From Streptomyces physcomitrii (GTDB lineage Bacteria > Actinomycetota > Actinomycetes > Streptomycetales > Streptomycetaceae), in NCBI RefSeq assembly GCF_012273655.1, contig NZ_JAAWWP010000025.1, forward strand, positions 28,684 to 92,683: a stretch of 64,000 nucleotides of DNA, read 5' to 3'. This document shows, one piece after another, positions 24,828 to 33,479 of the stretch. The notes beneath the pieces were generated by a model. It was not told where the DNA came from. It ran no database searches and saw nothing but the letters and a program-made list of their open reading frames with translations. Made by a program: the position numbers and the translations under genes. Numbering within the stretch: position 1 is the first letter of the stretch; each line of letters begins with the position of its first letter.

Positions 24828-26321
24828 ATGCACGACGAGACCAGCCACCCGCACACCGGGACCGGACACCCGCACACCGGGGCCCGGCACCGCCCGAAAC
24901 GCGCCCGCACCCCCGCCCGCGGCGCCCTCCGCGCCACCCCGCTGCCCCAACTCCTCTGCTGCGCCGCGCTGTTGGTGCCGCTCGCCGGATGCGGATCCAC
25001 CGGCGGCGGGGACGGGTCCACGGTCACCGTCACGGTCGGCTACCAGTCCAAGACGATCAACACCGTCACCGCCGGGACGCTGCTGCGCTCGCTGGGCGCC
25101 TTCGAGAAGGAGCTGCGCGCGCTCGGCAGACGGGACGGCAGGACGTACCAGGTGAAGTGGCAGGACTACGCGACCGGGGCGCCGATCACCGCGCAGATGA
25201 CCGCGGGGAAGATCGACATCGGCTCGATGGGCGACTACCCGCTGCTCCTCAACGCCGCCCGCGGCAAGCAGCTGGACCGCCCCACCAAGCTCGTCTCGGT
25301 GACCGGCTACAACCTGCGCGGCGGCCTCAACACCGTGGTGAGCAAGCCCGGTTCGGGACTCCAGGATCTCGCGGACCTCAAGGGCCGCAAGGTCTCCACG
25401 AGCATCGGCTCGGCCGCGGACGGCACTCTCGTACGGGCGCTCCGGCGTGCCGGACTCGACCCGGACCAGGACATCCGCAAGCTCAACCAGCAGCCCGCGG
25501 TGGGTGCTTCGGCCCTGGAGGCGGGCAGTGCGGACGCCCTCTCGCAGTTCGTGGCCTGGCCGGGGCTGCTGGTCCACCAGGGCAAGGCGCGCGCCCTGTA
25601 CGACGGTGCCGCGCTGAAGCTGCCCACCTTCCACGGGGTCACCGCCCGCGAGGACTTCGCCGAAGGGCACTCCGCCGCGCTGGAGGCCTTCCTCAAGGCG
25701 CAGCACACGGCGACGAGTTACCTGCGTGCGCATCCCGTCGCGGCGGCCGAGAAGGTGGCCGCCGCGACCGGGCTCCCGGCCGAGGTGGTCTACCTCTACA
25801 ACGGCGCGCACGGCATCGCCACCTTCGATCCCACCCTCAAGCCCCCGCTGGTGTCCGCCCTGAAGAAGGACGTACCGGTACTGAAGTCGGCGAAGCTGGT
25901 GGGCGAGGTGGACGTGGACGGCTTCGTCGACGACCGTTATCTGAAGCGCGCCCTCGGCACGGCCCCGTACGCCCGGCAGCTCGCCGCCTCGGCCCCGGCC
26001 GCGCGGAGCGAGCTGTGGGAGCGCGGCGCCGACCGGACCCGGAGCTTCGCCGACCCGGGCGCGCTGCTGCGGGCGATCGCCACGGCCGGGCCCGACAAGG
26101 TGCGGGCCGCCTATGTGCCGGACGGGGTGACGGGCACCCCCTGGTTCGCGGACAAGGCGGTGTGGGTCCGCGGACCGAAGCCCCAAGGCGGCGCGGCACA
26201 ACGGGAGTTCGCCGCCTTCGTCACTCCCTCGGCGGCGAAGACCTACCTCGCCGGCCACCCCGGCGCGCACCGGATCTCGTATGCCGAGGCGGTCAAGTCG
26301 GCGGCGGGTGAGGGGACATGA
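24828..26321 (+). CDS. ABC transporter substrate-binding lipoprotein (SsuA/NrtA/TauA type) with extra C-terminal NosL-like region
   Basis: The protein is 497 aa, much longer than the usual 320. A hydrophilic His/Thr/Gly-rich start with two HPHTG repeats precedes the signal segment and the lipobox PLAGC (Cys about 55). Residues about 65-370 form the SsuA/TauA fold: VTVGYQSKTINT, GAPITAQMTAGKIDIGSMGDYP, TIGSAADGTLV-like STSIGSAADGTLVR, and FLKAQHTATSYLRAHPVAAAEKVA. Residues about 375-497 are additional and end in WFADKAVWVRG, FAAFVTPSAAKTYLAGHPGAHRISYAEAV, which resembles the NosL copper-chaperone domain. Anchored outside the membrane, it would deliver a sulfonate-, nitrate- or taurine-like solute. 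The ligand is not known. It follows the ferredoxin by 13 bases. Confidence 0.9.
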   Translation: MHDETSHPHTGTGHPHTGARHRPKRARTPARGALRATPLPQLLCCAALLVPLAGCGSTGGGDGSTVTVTVGYQSKTINTVTAGTLLRSLGAFEKELRALGRRDGRTYQVKWQDYATGAPITAQMTAGKIDIGSMGDYPLLLNAARGKQLDRPTKLVSVTGYNLRGGLNTVVSKPGSGLQDLADLKGRKVSTSIGSAADGTLVRALRRAGLDPDQDIRKLNQQPAVGASALEAGSADALSQFVAWPGLLVHQGKARALYDGAALKLPTFHGVTAREDFAEGHSAALEAFLKAQHTATSYLRAHPVAAAEKVAAATGLPAEVVYLYNGAHGIATFDPTLKPPLVSALKKDVPVLKSAKLVGEVDVDGFVDDRYLKRALGTAPYARQLAASAPAARSELWERGADRTRSFADPGALLRAIATAGPDKVRAAYVPDGVTGTPWFADKAVWVRGPKPQGGAAQREFAAFVTPSAAKTYLAGHPGAHRISYAEAVKSAAGEGT

Positions 26322-27223
26322 GGCGGTACGCGCTGCGGGCGCTCTCGCTGGCGGGGGCGCTGGGGCTGTGGCAGTTCCTCACCGCCCGGGATGTCGAACT
26401 CTGGCTGAGATTCGCGCAGTTCCCGACGGTGACGGATGTCGCCCGGGCCTTCGGGACGCGTCTCGGTACCGACGCCTACTGGCAGGACCTCACCGACAGC
26501 GTCACCCGGATCGTCCTCGGCTTCGCCCTGGCCGCGGTGCTCGGGGTCGCCGCGGGCACCGCGATCGCCCGCTCCCGCCTGGTGGAGGACCTGCTCGGGC
26601 CGCTGCTCGAAGTGGTGCGGCCGATCCCCGCGATCGCCCTGGTGCCGGTGGCGATCCTGCTGTTCCCGAGCAATGAGCAGGGCATCGTCTTCATCACCTG
26701 CACCGCCGCCTTCTTCCCGGTGATGGTCTCCACCCGCCACGCGGTGCGCGCCCTGTCCCCGGTGTGGGAGGAGGCGGTGCGCACCATGGGCGGCGGCCGG
26801 GCCCGGGTCCTGGTCTCGGTGCTGCTGCCGGGCGCGCTGCCCGGCATCTTCGGCGGGCTCTCGGTCGGTATCGGGGTCTCCTGGATCTGCGTGATCTCCG
26901 CGGAGATGATCTCCGGCGAGTACGGGGTCGGGTACCGGACGTGGCAGGACTACACGGTGGTCGACTACCCGGGGGTCCTGGTCGGCATGGTCACCATCGG
27001 GGTCCTCGGCCGGCTGACCTCGACCGCGGTGGAGAGCGCCGGACGCCGGGTGACCCGGTGGCTGCCGGGCCGCGAACCGGCGCGGCCCGCGGTGACGGGC
27101 CCGGCCGGGAGCCGGGGGCGGGCACGCCGGAACGGACCGGCGCCGGAGGACCGGCAGGCCCCTGCCGTACGCGGCGCGGCCGTGCCGGTCCCCGCGGCAT
27201 CGGGCGAAGGGAAACAGCCGTGA
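26318..27223 (+). CDS. ABC transporter permease (SsuC/TauC type)
   Basis: This 301-aa inner-membrane protein is the channel subunit of the importer. Its ATG overlaps the binding-protein stop by four bases. About six hydrophobic segments span residues 5-245. The cytoplasmic EAA loop that contacts the ATPase reads EEAVRTMGGGRARVLVSVLLPGALP, at about 148-172. RPIPAIALVPVAILLF and GVGYRTWQDYTVVDYP are typical of the sulfonate/nitrate/taurine group. The last 50 residues are a basic, Pro/Ala-rich tail without membrane segments, unusual but disordered-looking. Confidence 0.93.
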   Translation: MRRYALRALSLAGALGLWQFLTARDVELWLRFAQFPTVTDVARAFGTRLGTDAYWQDLTDSVTRIVLGFALAAVLGVAAGTAIARSRLVEDLLGPLLEVVRPIPAIALVPVAILLFPSNEQGIVFITCTAAFFPVMVSTRHAVRALSPVWEEAVRTMGGGRARVLVSVLLPGALPGIFGGLSVGIGVSWICVISAEMISGEYGVGYRTWQDYTVVDYPGVLVGMVTIGVLGRLTSTAVESAGRRVTRWLPGREPARPAVTGPAGSRGRARRNGPAPEDRQAPAVRGAAVPVPAASGEGKQP

Positions 27224-28011
27224 ACGCACTCCCCCGTACGCCCGCGCCCCACCGCCCCGCCGCCGGTCCCCCTACCCCCGGGGCGCGGCTCGCGCTGGAG
27301 GGGGCCACCCTCGGCCGCCCCGGGCACCCGGCGCTGCACGGCGTCTCCCTGGAGGTACCGGCCGGGCAGCTCCTCACCGTGGTCGGGCCGTCCGGCTGCG
27401 GCAAGTCGACGCTGCTGCGCACCTTCGCCGGGCTGCTGGCGCCCCTCGGCGGGCGGGCCACCGCGGACGGCGAACCGGTGACGGGACCCGCCGCCGACCG
27501 CGCCCTGGTCTTCCAGGAGGACGCGCTGCTCCCCTGGCGCACCCTGCGGGGCAATGTCGAACTCCCGCTGGCCGTGCAGAAGGTGACGCGCACTCAGCGC
27601 CGCGCCGAGGCCGCGCGCTGGCTCGGCCGGGTCGGACTCGGCGAGTGGGCCGGGCAGTTGCCGCACCGCGTCTCGGGCGGGCAGCGCCAACGGGCCCAGC
27701 TGGCCCGAGCGTTGGCGGGCGCGCCCCGGGCGGTCCTGATGGACGAGCCCTTCGGCGCCCTGGATGTGCAGACCCGCGCCGGTATGCAGGATCTCCTGGT
27801 CGAGGTCCTGCGCGACACCCGCGCCACGGTCGTCTTCGTCACCCACGACGTCGACGAGGCCCTCTTCCTCGGCGACCGGGTGGCCCTCCTCGGCGAGGGC
27901 GCCCTGCTCGGCACCCGGGAGGTGCCGCACCCCCGGGACCGCACCGCCCGCGAGGCGGCGGCGACCCGGGCCCTGCGCCGCGAGGTGCTGGGCGCCCTGA
28001 CCACGGGCTGA
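27220..28011 (+). CDS. ABC transporter ATP-binding protein (SsuB/TauB type)
   Basis: This 263-aa ATPase energises the importer. GTG start overlaps the permease stop by four bases and is preceded by AAGGGA. The Walker A loop is GPSGCGKST at about 56-64, the Q-loop is LVFQEDALLPWRTL, the signature is VSGGQRQRAQLARAL, the Walker B region is AVLMDEPFGALD, and the H-loop is VFVTHDVDEALFLGDRV. DALLPWRT after the Q-loop is typical of SsuB/TauB. The first 25 residues are a Pro-rich extension. Confidence 0.95.
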   Translation: MNALPRTPAPHRPAAGPPTPGARLALEGATLGRPGHPALHGVSLEVPAGQLLTVVGPSGCGKSTLLRTFAGLLAPLGGRATADGEPVTGPAADRALVFQEDALLPWRTLRGNVELPLAVQKVTRTQRRAEAARWLGRVGLGEWAGQLPHRVSGGQRQRAQLARALAGAPRAVLMDEPFGALDVQTRAGMQDLLVEVLRDTRATVVFVTHDVDEALFLGDRVALLGEGALLGTREVPHPRDRTAREAAATRALRREVLGALTTG

Positions 28012-28081
28012 CCACCGCCTCCGCAGCACGCACGCCCCAAGTACGCCCGCCCCCAACCCTGTTGCACCGAAAGGCACCCCC

Positions 28082-30886
28082 ATGGAGATCCCCCCGCCCG
28101 GTTCCGCCGAGGAGCTCTCCTGCGGCGTCCTCGTCATCGGCGGGGGCACGGCAGGCACCATGGCCGCGCTCACCGCGGCCGAACAGGGCGCGGACGTCCT
28201 GCTGTTGGAGAAGGCGCACGTACGGCACTCGGGTGCGCTGGCGATGGGCATGGACGGGGTCAACAACGCCGTCATCCCCGGCCGCGCCGAACCCGAGGAC
28301 TACGTCGCCGAGATCACCCGCGCCAACGACGGCATCGTCGACCAGCGCACGGTGCGCCAGACCGCCGAGCGCGGCTACGGCATGGTGCGGCGCCTGGAGT
28401 CGTACGGGGTGAAGTTCGAGAAGGACGAGCACGGCGAGTACGCGGTGCGCCAAGTGCACCGCTCCGGCTCGTATGTGCTGCCGATGCCGGAGGGCAAGGA
28501 CGTCAAGAAGGTCCTCTACCGGCAGTTGCGGCGGCGCGAGATGCGCGAGCGGATCCGTATCGAGAACCGTGTCATGCCGGTGCGGGTGCTCACCGCGGAC
28601 GGCCGGGCCGTGGGCGCCGCCGCCTTCCACACCCGCACCGGCGCCTTCGTCACGATCCGCGCGGGCGCCGTCGTCCTCGCCACCGGGGCCTGCGGACGGC
28701 TCGGGCTGCCCGCGAGCGGCTATCTGTACGGCACCTACGAGAACCCCACCAACGCGGGCGACGGCTATGCGATGGCCTACCACGCGGGTGCCGAGCTGAC
28801 CGGCATCGAGTGCTTCCAGATCAATCCGCTGATCAAGGACTACAACGGCCCCGCCTGCGCCTATGTCGCCAACCCCTTCGGCGGCTACCAGGTCAACCGG
28901 CACGGCGAGCGCTTCGTGGACTCGGACTACTGGTCGGGGCAGATGATGGCCGAGTTCGCCGCCGAGGTCGCCTCCGACCGGGGGCCGGTGTATCTGAAGC
29001 TGAGCCATCTGCCCGAGGAGTCGGTGAGCGCCCTCGAAGGGATTCTGCACACCACCGAGCGCCCCACCCGCGGCACCTTCCACAGCGGCCGCGGCCACGA
29101 CTACCGCACCCATGACATCGAGATGCACATCTCCGAGATCGGCCTGTGCGGCGGCCACTCGGCCTCCGGGGTCCGGGTCGACGAGCACGCCCGGACCACG
29201 GTGCCGCGCCTCTACGCGGCCGGCGACCTCGCCTGCGTACCGCACAACTACATGATCGGCGCCTTCGTCTACGGCGACCTCGCGGGCCTGGACGCCGCCA
29301 AGTACCCGGCCTACGAAGGGGAGTTGCCCGCAGATCAACTGGCCGCCGCGCACGAGCTGATCTACCGGCCGCTGCGCAACCCGGGCGGGCCGCCGCAGCC
29401 GCAGGTCGAGTACAAGCTGCGCCGGTTCGTGAACGACTACGTCGCCCCGCCGAAGACCGGCGCCCGCCTCTCGCTGGCCCTGGAGCACTTCCAGCGGATG
29501 CGCGCCGACCTGGCGCGGATGGGCGCGACGACCCCGCACGAGCTGATGCGCTGCGCCGAGGTGAGCTTCATCCGCGACTGCGCCGAGATGGCCGCCCGCG
29601 CCTCCCTGGCCCGCACCGAGTCCCGCTGGGGCCTCTACCACGAACGCCTCGACCACCCCGCCCGCGACGACGAGGACTGGCTCCACCACCTCGACCTGCG
29701 CAAGTCCCCCGAGGGGACGATGGAGTTCACGGCCAGGCCGGTGGCTCCCTATGTGGTGCCGGTCGAGGAGTTCACTCCGGTCGGCGGACCCTCCCGCCAC
29801 CTGGGCGCGGTGGCGGGGCAGCCGGTGGCGATCGCGGGAGAGGAGACGCCGTCTCCCGCGCCCGCCGGGGATGATCCGTCGCTCTCCTCAAGTGCGGCTG
29901 TGCGCGGGCCCGTTGGGGAGACGGCCGGGGTCCCGGACGGACAGGAGGCCGGTGCCCCGGCGGCGCGGGAGCGTCTGCTGCGGGTGGTGGCGCTCGCCGA
30001 GGAGCAGCCACAACTCGACGCGCTGGCGGTGTACTTGGCCGACCCCGACCCGGCCGTCCGCAAGGCGGCGGTGGCGACCCTGACCGAGACGGCGCCGGAG
30101 GGCACCGGCCCCGCCCTGGCCGCCGCCCTCGCCGACCCGGACCCCGGGGTGCGCGGCGCGGCGGCCTCCTCCCTGCGTGAGGTCGTCGAGACTCTGCCCC
30201 CTGAACCCGCCCTGCGCGGCGGCCTGTTGACCGCCCTCGCCTCCCCCGACACCGCGGTACGGGCCGCCGCCCTCGACGTCCTGCGGGCCCTGCGCCTCGC
30301 CGGGTCCGAGCTCTTCGCCGGGTCGCTCGACGACGCGGAGACCGCCGTGCGCGTCGAGGCGGTACGGGCCCTCGTCTCCGTGGACGCCGTGGACTCCCTC
30401 GCGGTCGCGGCGGGCGACCCCGCCCGCGAGGTACGGGTGACGGTGGCCAAGGGCCTGGCCGCCGTGGACACCGTGCGGGCCGGATCCGGGACCCCGGCGG
30501 GCGCGGCCACCGCGGCGGCGGCCGTACGCGAGGTGCTGACCGCCCTGCTCGGCGACCCCGACCACCTGGTCCGCGCCGCCGCCCTCGCCGCCCTGGGCGC
30601 GACCGGCTGCCCCGAACCGCTCGCCGCCCGGGCCGTCGGCGCGCTCGCGGACCCCGCCTGGCAGGTACGGGCGGGCGCCGCCGGAGCCCTCGGCGCCGCC
30701 GCCTCCCCGGCCGCCCTCACCGCGCTGGCCACCGCCCTCACCGACCCGAACGCCGACGTCCGCAAGGCCGCCGTCCTCGCCCTCGGCCGCCACGCCCCGT
30801 CCCAGGAGGCCGCCCGCCGGGCCCTGTCGACGGTGCTGCGCGACCCGGACGCGGACGTACGGGCGTATGCGGGGCGGTGGGTTTGA
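28082..30886 (+). CDS. AprA-like fumarate-reductase-family flavoprotein fused to HEAT repeats
   Basis: This 934-aa two-part protein is unusually large. Residues 1 to about 565 are an FAD-dependent subunit of the fumarate reductase/succinate dehydrogenase/adenylylsulfate reductase superfamily. They include the FAD loop GGGTAG at 20-25, HSGALAMGMDGVNNAV at about 49-64 (closer in pattern to AprA than to FrdA/SdhA), VVLATGACGRLGLPASGY, and the C-terminal FAD loop LYAAGDLACVPHNYM. Residues about 630-934 are seven or eight HEAT/armadillo-like helical repeats with a recurring LADPDPAVRKAAVATL pattern. The linker (about 570-630) is Ala/Gly/Pro-rich. With the dicluster ferredoxin it could form an oxidoreductase acting on the compound brought in by the adjoining importer. 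The reaction is unknown, and sulfur chemistry is only a suggestion from family resemblance. Confidence 0.88.
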   Translation: MEIPPPGSAEELSCGVLVIGGGTAGTMAALTAAEQGADVLLLEKAHVRHSGALAMGMDGVNNAVIPGRAEPEDYVAEITRANDGIVDQRTVRQTAERGYGMVRRLESYGVKFEKDEHGEYAVRQVHRSGSYVLPMPEGKDVKKVLYRQLRRREMRERIRIENRVMPVRVLTADGRAVGAAAFHTRTGAFVTIRAGAVVLATGACGRLGLPASGYLYGTYENPTNAGDGYAMAYHAGAELTGIECFQINPLIKDYNGPACAYVANPFGGYQVNRHGERFVDSDYWSGQMMAEFAAEVASDRGPVYLKLSHLPEESVSALEGILHTTERPTRGTFHSGRGHDYRTHDIEMHISEIGLCGGHSASGVRVDEHARTTVPRLYAAGDLACVPHNYMIGAFVYGDLAGLDAAKYPAYEGELPADQLAAAHELIYRPLRNPGGPPQPQVEYKLRRFVNDYVAPPKTGARLSLALEHFQRMRADLARMGATTPHELMRCAEVSFIRDCAEMAARASLARTESRWGLYHERLDHPARDDEDWLHHLDLRKSPEGTMEFTARPVAPYVVPVEEFTPVGGPSRHLGAVAGQPVAIAGEETPSPAPAGDDPSLSSSAAVRGPVGETAGVPDGQEAGAPAARERLLRVVALAEEQPQLDALAVYLADPDPAVRKAAVATLTETAPEGTGPALAAALADPDPGVRGAAASSLREVVETLPPEPALRGGLLTALASPDTAVRAAALDVLRALRLAGSELFAGSLDDAETAVRVEAVRALVSVDAVDSLAVAAGDPAREVRVTVAKGLAAVDTVRAGSGTPAGAATAAAAVREVLTALLGDPDHLVRAAALAALGATGCPEPLAARAVGALADPAWQVRAGAAGALGAAASPAALTALATALTDPNADVRKAAVLALGRHAPSQEAARRALSTVLRDPDADVRAYAGRWV

Positions 30887-30974
30887 TGGGGGCGGGGGAC
30901 GGAGGCGCCGATGGTCCTCACCAGGGCGCTCCTGAGCGGGAGTTGAGCGGTGCGGGCAGGCAAGTGAATTGCGC

Positions 30975-31454
30975 TCAGGCGGAGTTCGCCTCGTCCTGAG
31001 CCCGCAGGAGTGCGTCCCCGTGGGTGAAGGCCCAGCGGCCGAAGGAGTCAATGGGGTCCAGGAGGGTGCGGCCGAGGTCGGTGAGCCCGTACTCGACGCG
31101 GGGCGGTGCCGCGGGGTGGGTGGTGCGGGAGACCAGACCGTGGTGTTCCAGTCTGCGCAGGGTCTCGGTCAGCACCTTCGCGCTGATGCCGCCGATCCGG
31201 GTGCGCAGCGCGCCGTGCCGCAGGGGGCCCTGCCGCAGCGCCCAGAGGACGACCGGGTTCCAGGTGTTGAGCAGGAGGTCGAAGGCCTGACGCGCACGGC
31301 AGTCGGCGAGGAAGGCGTCGGGGGTGGGGGCGGGGTCGAGGCCGGGGCCGGGAGTGGGGGCGGAGCCGGATGCAGTGGCGGAGGCAGGAGTGGGGGCGGG
31401 GGCGGCTTCGGGGGTGCGGGTGTCGGGGGTGCGGGTGTCGGGGGTGCGGGCCAT
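30975..31454 (-). CDS. HxlR-family transcriptional regulator
   Basis: This 159-aa winged-helix regulator has the family core at about residues 45-150: FDLLLNTWNPVVLWALRQGPLRHGALRTRIGGISAKVLTETLRRLEHHGLV and VEYGLTDLGRTLLDPID. A Cys in DCRARQAF near residue 52 sits where several redox- or electrophile-sensing HxlR proteins have their reactive Cys. The first 40 residues are a Thr/Pro/Ala-rich tail made of RTPDT repeats (a 15-bp DNA repeat). The gene is divergent from the NAD(P)-binding reductase at 31584 and probably controls it. Confidence 0.88.
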   Translation of the reverse strand: MARTPDTRTPDTRTPEAAPAPTPASATASGSAPTPGPGLDPAPTPDAFLADCRARQAFDLLLNTWNPVVLWALRQGPLRHGALRTRIGGISAKVLTETLRRLEHHGLVSRTTHPAAPPRVEYGLTDLGRTLLDPIDSFGRWAFTHGDALLRAQDEANSA

Positions 31455-31583
31455 GGTCCCAGTGTCGCGTGGGGTGCGGGTACCGATCGGTTTCCTTCGG
31501 GATTCCTAGGGTCGTCGGCACGGTCGCCGGGCACCGGGCCCTGCGGCAACCGCCCCTCATCCGCACTGCTTTCGGAGCGTCCC

Positions 31584-32255
31584 ATGCATCTGACCCTGCT
31601 CGGCACCGGCACCATGGCCGAGGCCCTGGGCACTCAATGGGCCCGCGCGGGCCACGAGTTGACCGTACTCGGGCGCGATCCGGGCAAGGCCTCGGCGCTC
31701 GCCAGGAGGCTGGGCGGGCCCGCCACCGGTTCCCGTCCGCCCGTCGCCCACGGCCCGTTGACGGAGGCCGGGCCCTTCGGGGACGCCGTCCTGCTCGCCG
31801 TGCCGGCCGCGAGCGCGCCCGGCGTACTGGCCGCCGTCGGCGCGGGGGCGGGGACCCTGCGCGGTCGTACCCTCATCGACTGCACCAACGACCTCGGCCC
31901 CGGCTTCACCCTCGGAACCACCGGGAGCCCTTCGACGGCCGAGCGGCTGGCCGCGGAGGCGCCCGGGGCGCAGGTGGTCAAGGCCTTCAACCTCTGCCAT
32001 GCCGATGTCTGGCGGCTGACCCCGCCGGTCTTCGCGGGCCGCGCGCTGTCCGTCCCCCTGTGCGGCGACGAGCCGGAGGCGGTCGCGCGGGTCGCCGCTC
32101 TCGTACGGGACCTGGGCTGCACGCCCGTCGACGGCGGCGGACTCCCCCGCGCGCGGCTCCTCGAAGCGACCGCCGCCTTCGTGATCGGGCTCTGGGTGGG
32201 CGCGGGGGCGGACGCCCAGGCGATCCTGCCGCCGGTGGAGTTCAGCGGGGGCTGA
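31584..32255 (+). CDS. NADPH-binding F420-reductase-like oxidoreductase
   Basis: This 223-aa protein has the Rossmann start MHLTLLGTGTMAEALGTQWARAGHELTVLGRDP, with GTGTMA as dinucleotide loop and R31 in a position that favours NADP(H). LIDCTNDLGPGF, VVKAFNLCHADVW and VPLCGDEPEAVARVAALVRDLGC place it with the NADP-dependent F420 oxidoreductase-like family. It has GGAG six bases before the ATG. Many relatives do not use F420, so the substrate remains open. Paired divergently with an HxlR regulator. Confidence 0.85.
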   Translation: MHLTLLGTGTMAEALGTQWARAGHELTVLGRDPGKASALARRLGGPATGSRPPVAHGPLTEAGPFGDAVLLAVPAASAPGVLAAVGAGAGTLRGRTLIDCTNDLGPGFTLGTTGSPSTAERLAAEAPGAQVVKAFNLCHADVWRLTPPVFAGRALSVPLCGDEPEAVARVAALVRDLGCTPVDGGGLPRARLLEATAAFVIGLWVGAGADAQAILPPVEFSGG

Positions 32256-32328
32256 GCGGCCGAGCAGCGCGGGAGAGCGGCCGGGGACGCGTGGGCGAAC
32301 TGCCCGGCGGCGCAAGGGCCTTGGCGGC

Positions 32329-32607
32329 TCAGGCCGTCAGAGGCTCCTCCTCGGCTGGGGCGCTCTCCTCGGCGCAGGCCGTGGCGAGCGCGTCGAGCGA
32401 GACCTCCAGGGCGGCGGCCAGCGCGGCCACGGTGAAGAAGGCGGGGGTGGGCGCGCGGCCCGTCTCGATCTTGCGCAGGGTCTCCGCGGAGACCCCGGCG
32501 GCGGCCGCGACCTCGACCATGCTCCGGTCACCGCGCGCCCGGCGCAGCAGGTCACCGAAACGCTCGCCGCGCTGCCGCTCCCAGGGGGTCAAAGGGGTTC
32601 GCACCAT
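32329..32607 (-). CDS. XRE-family helix-turn-helix regulator
   Basis: This 92-aa DNA-binding protein has its HTH at about residues 15-70: RFGDLLRRARGDRSMVEVAAAAGVSAETLRKIETGRAPTPAFFTVAALAAALEVSLDAL. Helix 3 (SAETLRKIETG) is the recognition helix. The acidic C-terminal tail is disordered. It is divergent from map, and the 104 bases between them contain 14-bp iterons, which I infer are its binding sites and the shared control region. Confidence 0.88.
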   Translation of the reverse strand: MVRTPLTPWERQRGERFGDLLRRARGDRSMVEVAAAAGVSAETLRKIETGRAPTPAFFTVAALAAALEVSLDALATACAEESAPAEEEPLTA

Positions 32608-32636
32608 GGTCCGGATACTAATACCGCCCCGACCGT

Positions 32637-32680
32637 TATAGCTATACCGTGATACCTGTACCGTGATATCTATACCGGTA
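32637..32680. promoter_or_regulatory. 14-bp iteron operator between XRE gene and map
   Basis: TACCGTGATA occurs at 32645 and 32659, and a shortened TACCGGTA at 32673, so the period is exactly 14 bases. A palindrome TATAGCTATA (32637-32646) overlaps the first unit. The patch is much richer in AT than its surroundings. It lies 30 bases from both starts, where an autoregulating repressor would bind. Confidence 0.65.
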
Positions 32681-32711
32681 CAAGAATTGGATCGACGGGC
32701 GGGTTCCGAAG

Positions 32712-33479
32712 ATGGTGGAGATCAAGACCGATGCCTCGATGGACGCGATGCGCGAGGCGGGGCGCGTGGTGGCGCAGGCACTGGAGGCCGCGCGCAAGGC
32801 GGCGGGCGTGGGAGTGAGCCTGCGCGAGCTGGACGGGGCCGCCCGCGAGGCCATCGAGGCGGCCGGAGCCACCTCGCCCTTCCTCGGCTACCGGCCCTCC
32901 TTCGCGCCGACCCCCTTCCCCGGTGTCCTGTGCACCTCGGTCAACGACGCGCTGGTGCACGGCATCCCGAGCACCTACCGCCTCCGGGACGGCGACCTGC
33001 TCAGCATCGACTGCGGGGCCACCCTCGACGGCTGGACCGGCGACGCCGCCGTCAGCTTCGTCGTCGGCACGCCCCGGCCCGAGGACCTCGCCCTCATCGA
33101 GTCCACCCGGCAGGCCCTGGAGGCGGGGATCGCCGCCGCCACCGTGGGCAACCGCATCGGGGACATCGGGCACGCCGTCCATCGCGTCGCCGAGGCGGCG
33201 GGCTGCGGGATGCCGCTGGACTTCGGCGGCCACGGCATCGGCCGCCGGATGCACGAGGACCCGCATGTGCCCAACCAGGGCCGCCCCGGCCGCGGCTTCC
33301 CGCTCCGGCACGGCCTGACCCTCGCCATCGAGCCCATGCTCATGTCCGGCGGCGGCCACGCCTACCGCACCGCCCCGGACGGCTGGACCCTGCACACCGC
33401 CGACGGCAGCCGTGCGGCCCACATCGAGCACACCATCGCCGTCACCGACAAGGGCCCGCGCATCCTCACGGCGCTGTGA
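32712..33479 (+). CDS. map: Type I methionine aminopeptidase
   Basis: This 255-aa metalloprotease removes the initiator methionine from new proteins. The pita-bread fold is complete. The metal ligands are the two Asp in IDCGATLDGWTGDAA (about 98-112), His in GGHGIGRRMHEDP, Glu in LAIEPML and Glu in IEHTIAVT. Streptomyces genomes usually hold two or three map paralogues. This one, divergent from an XRE regulator and not beside secY/adk, is likely an accessory, regulated copy. Confidence 0.95.
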   Translation: MVEIKTDASMDAMREAGRVVAQALEAARKAAGVGVSLRELDGAAREAIEAAGATSPFLGYRPSFAPTPFPGVLCTSVNDALVHGIPSTYRLRDGDLLSIDCGATLDGWTGDAAVSFVVGTPRPEDLALIESTRQALEAGIAAATVGNRIGDIGHAVHRVAEAAGCGMPLDFGGHGIGRRMHEDPHVPNQGRPGRGFPLRHGLTLAIEPMLMSGGGHAYRTAPDGWTLHTADGSRAAHIEHTIAVTDKGPRILTAL

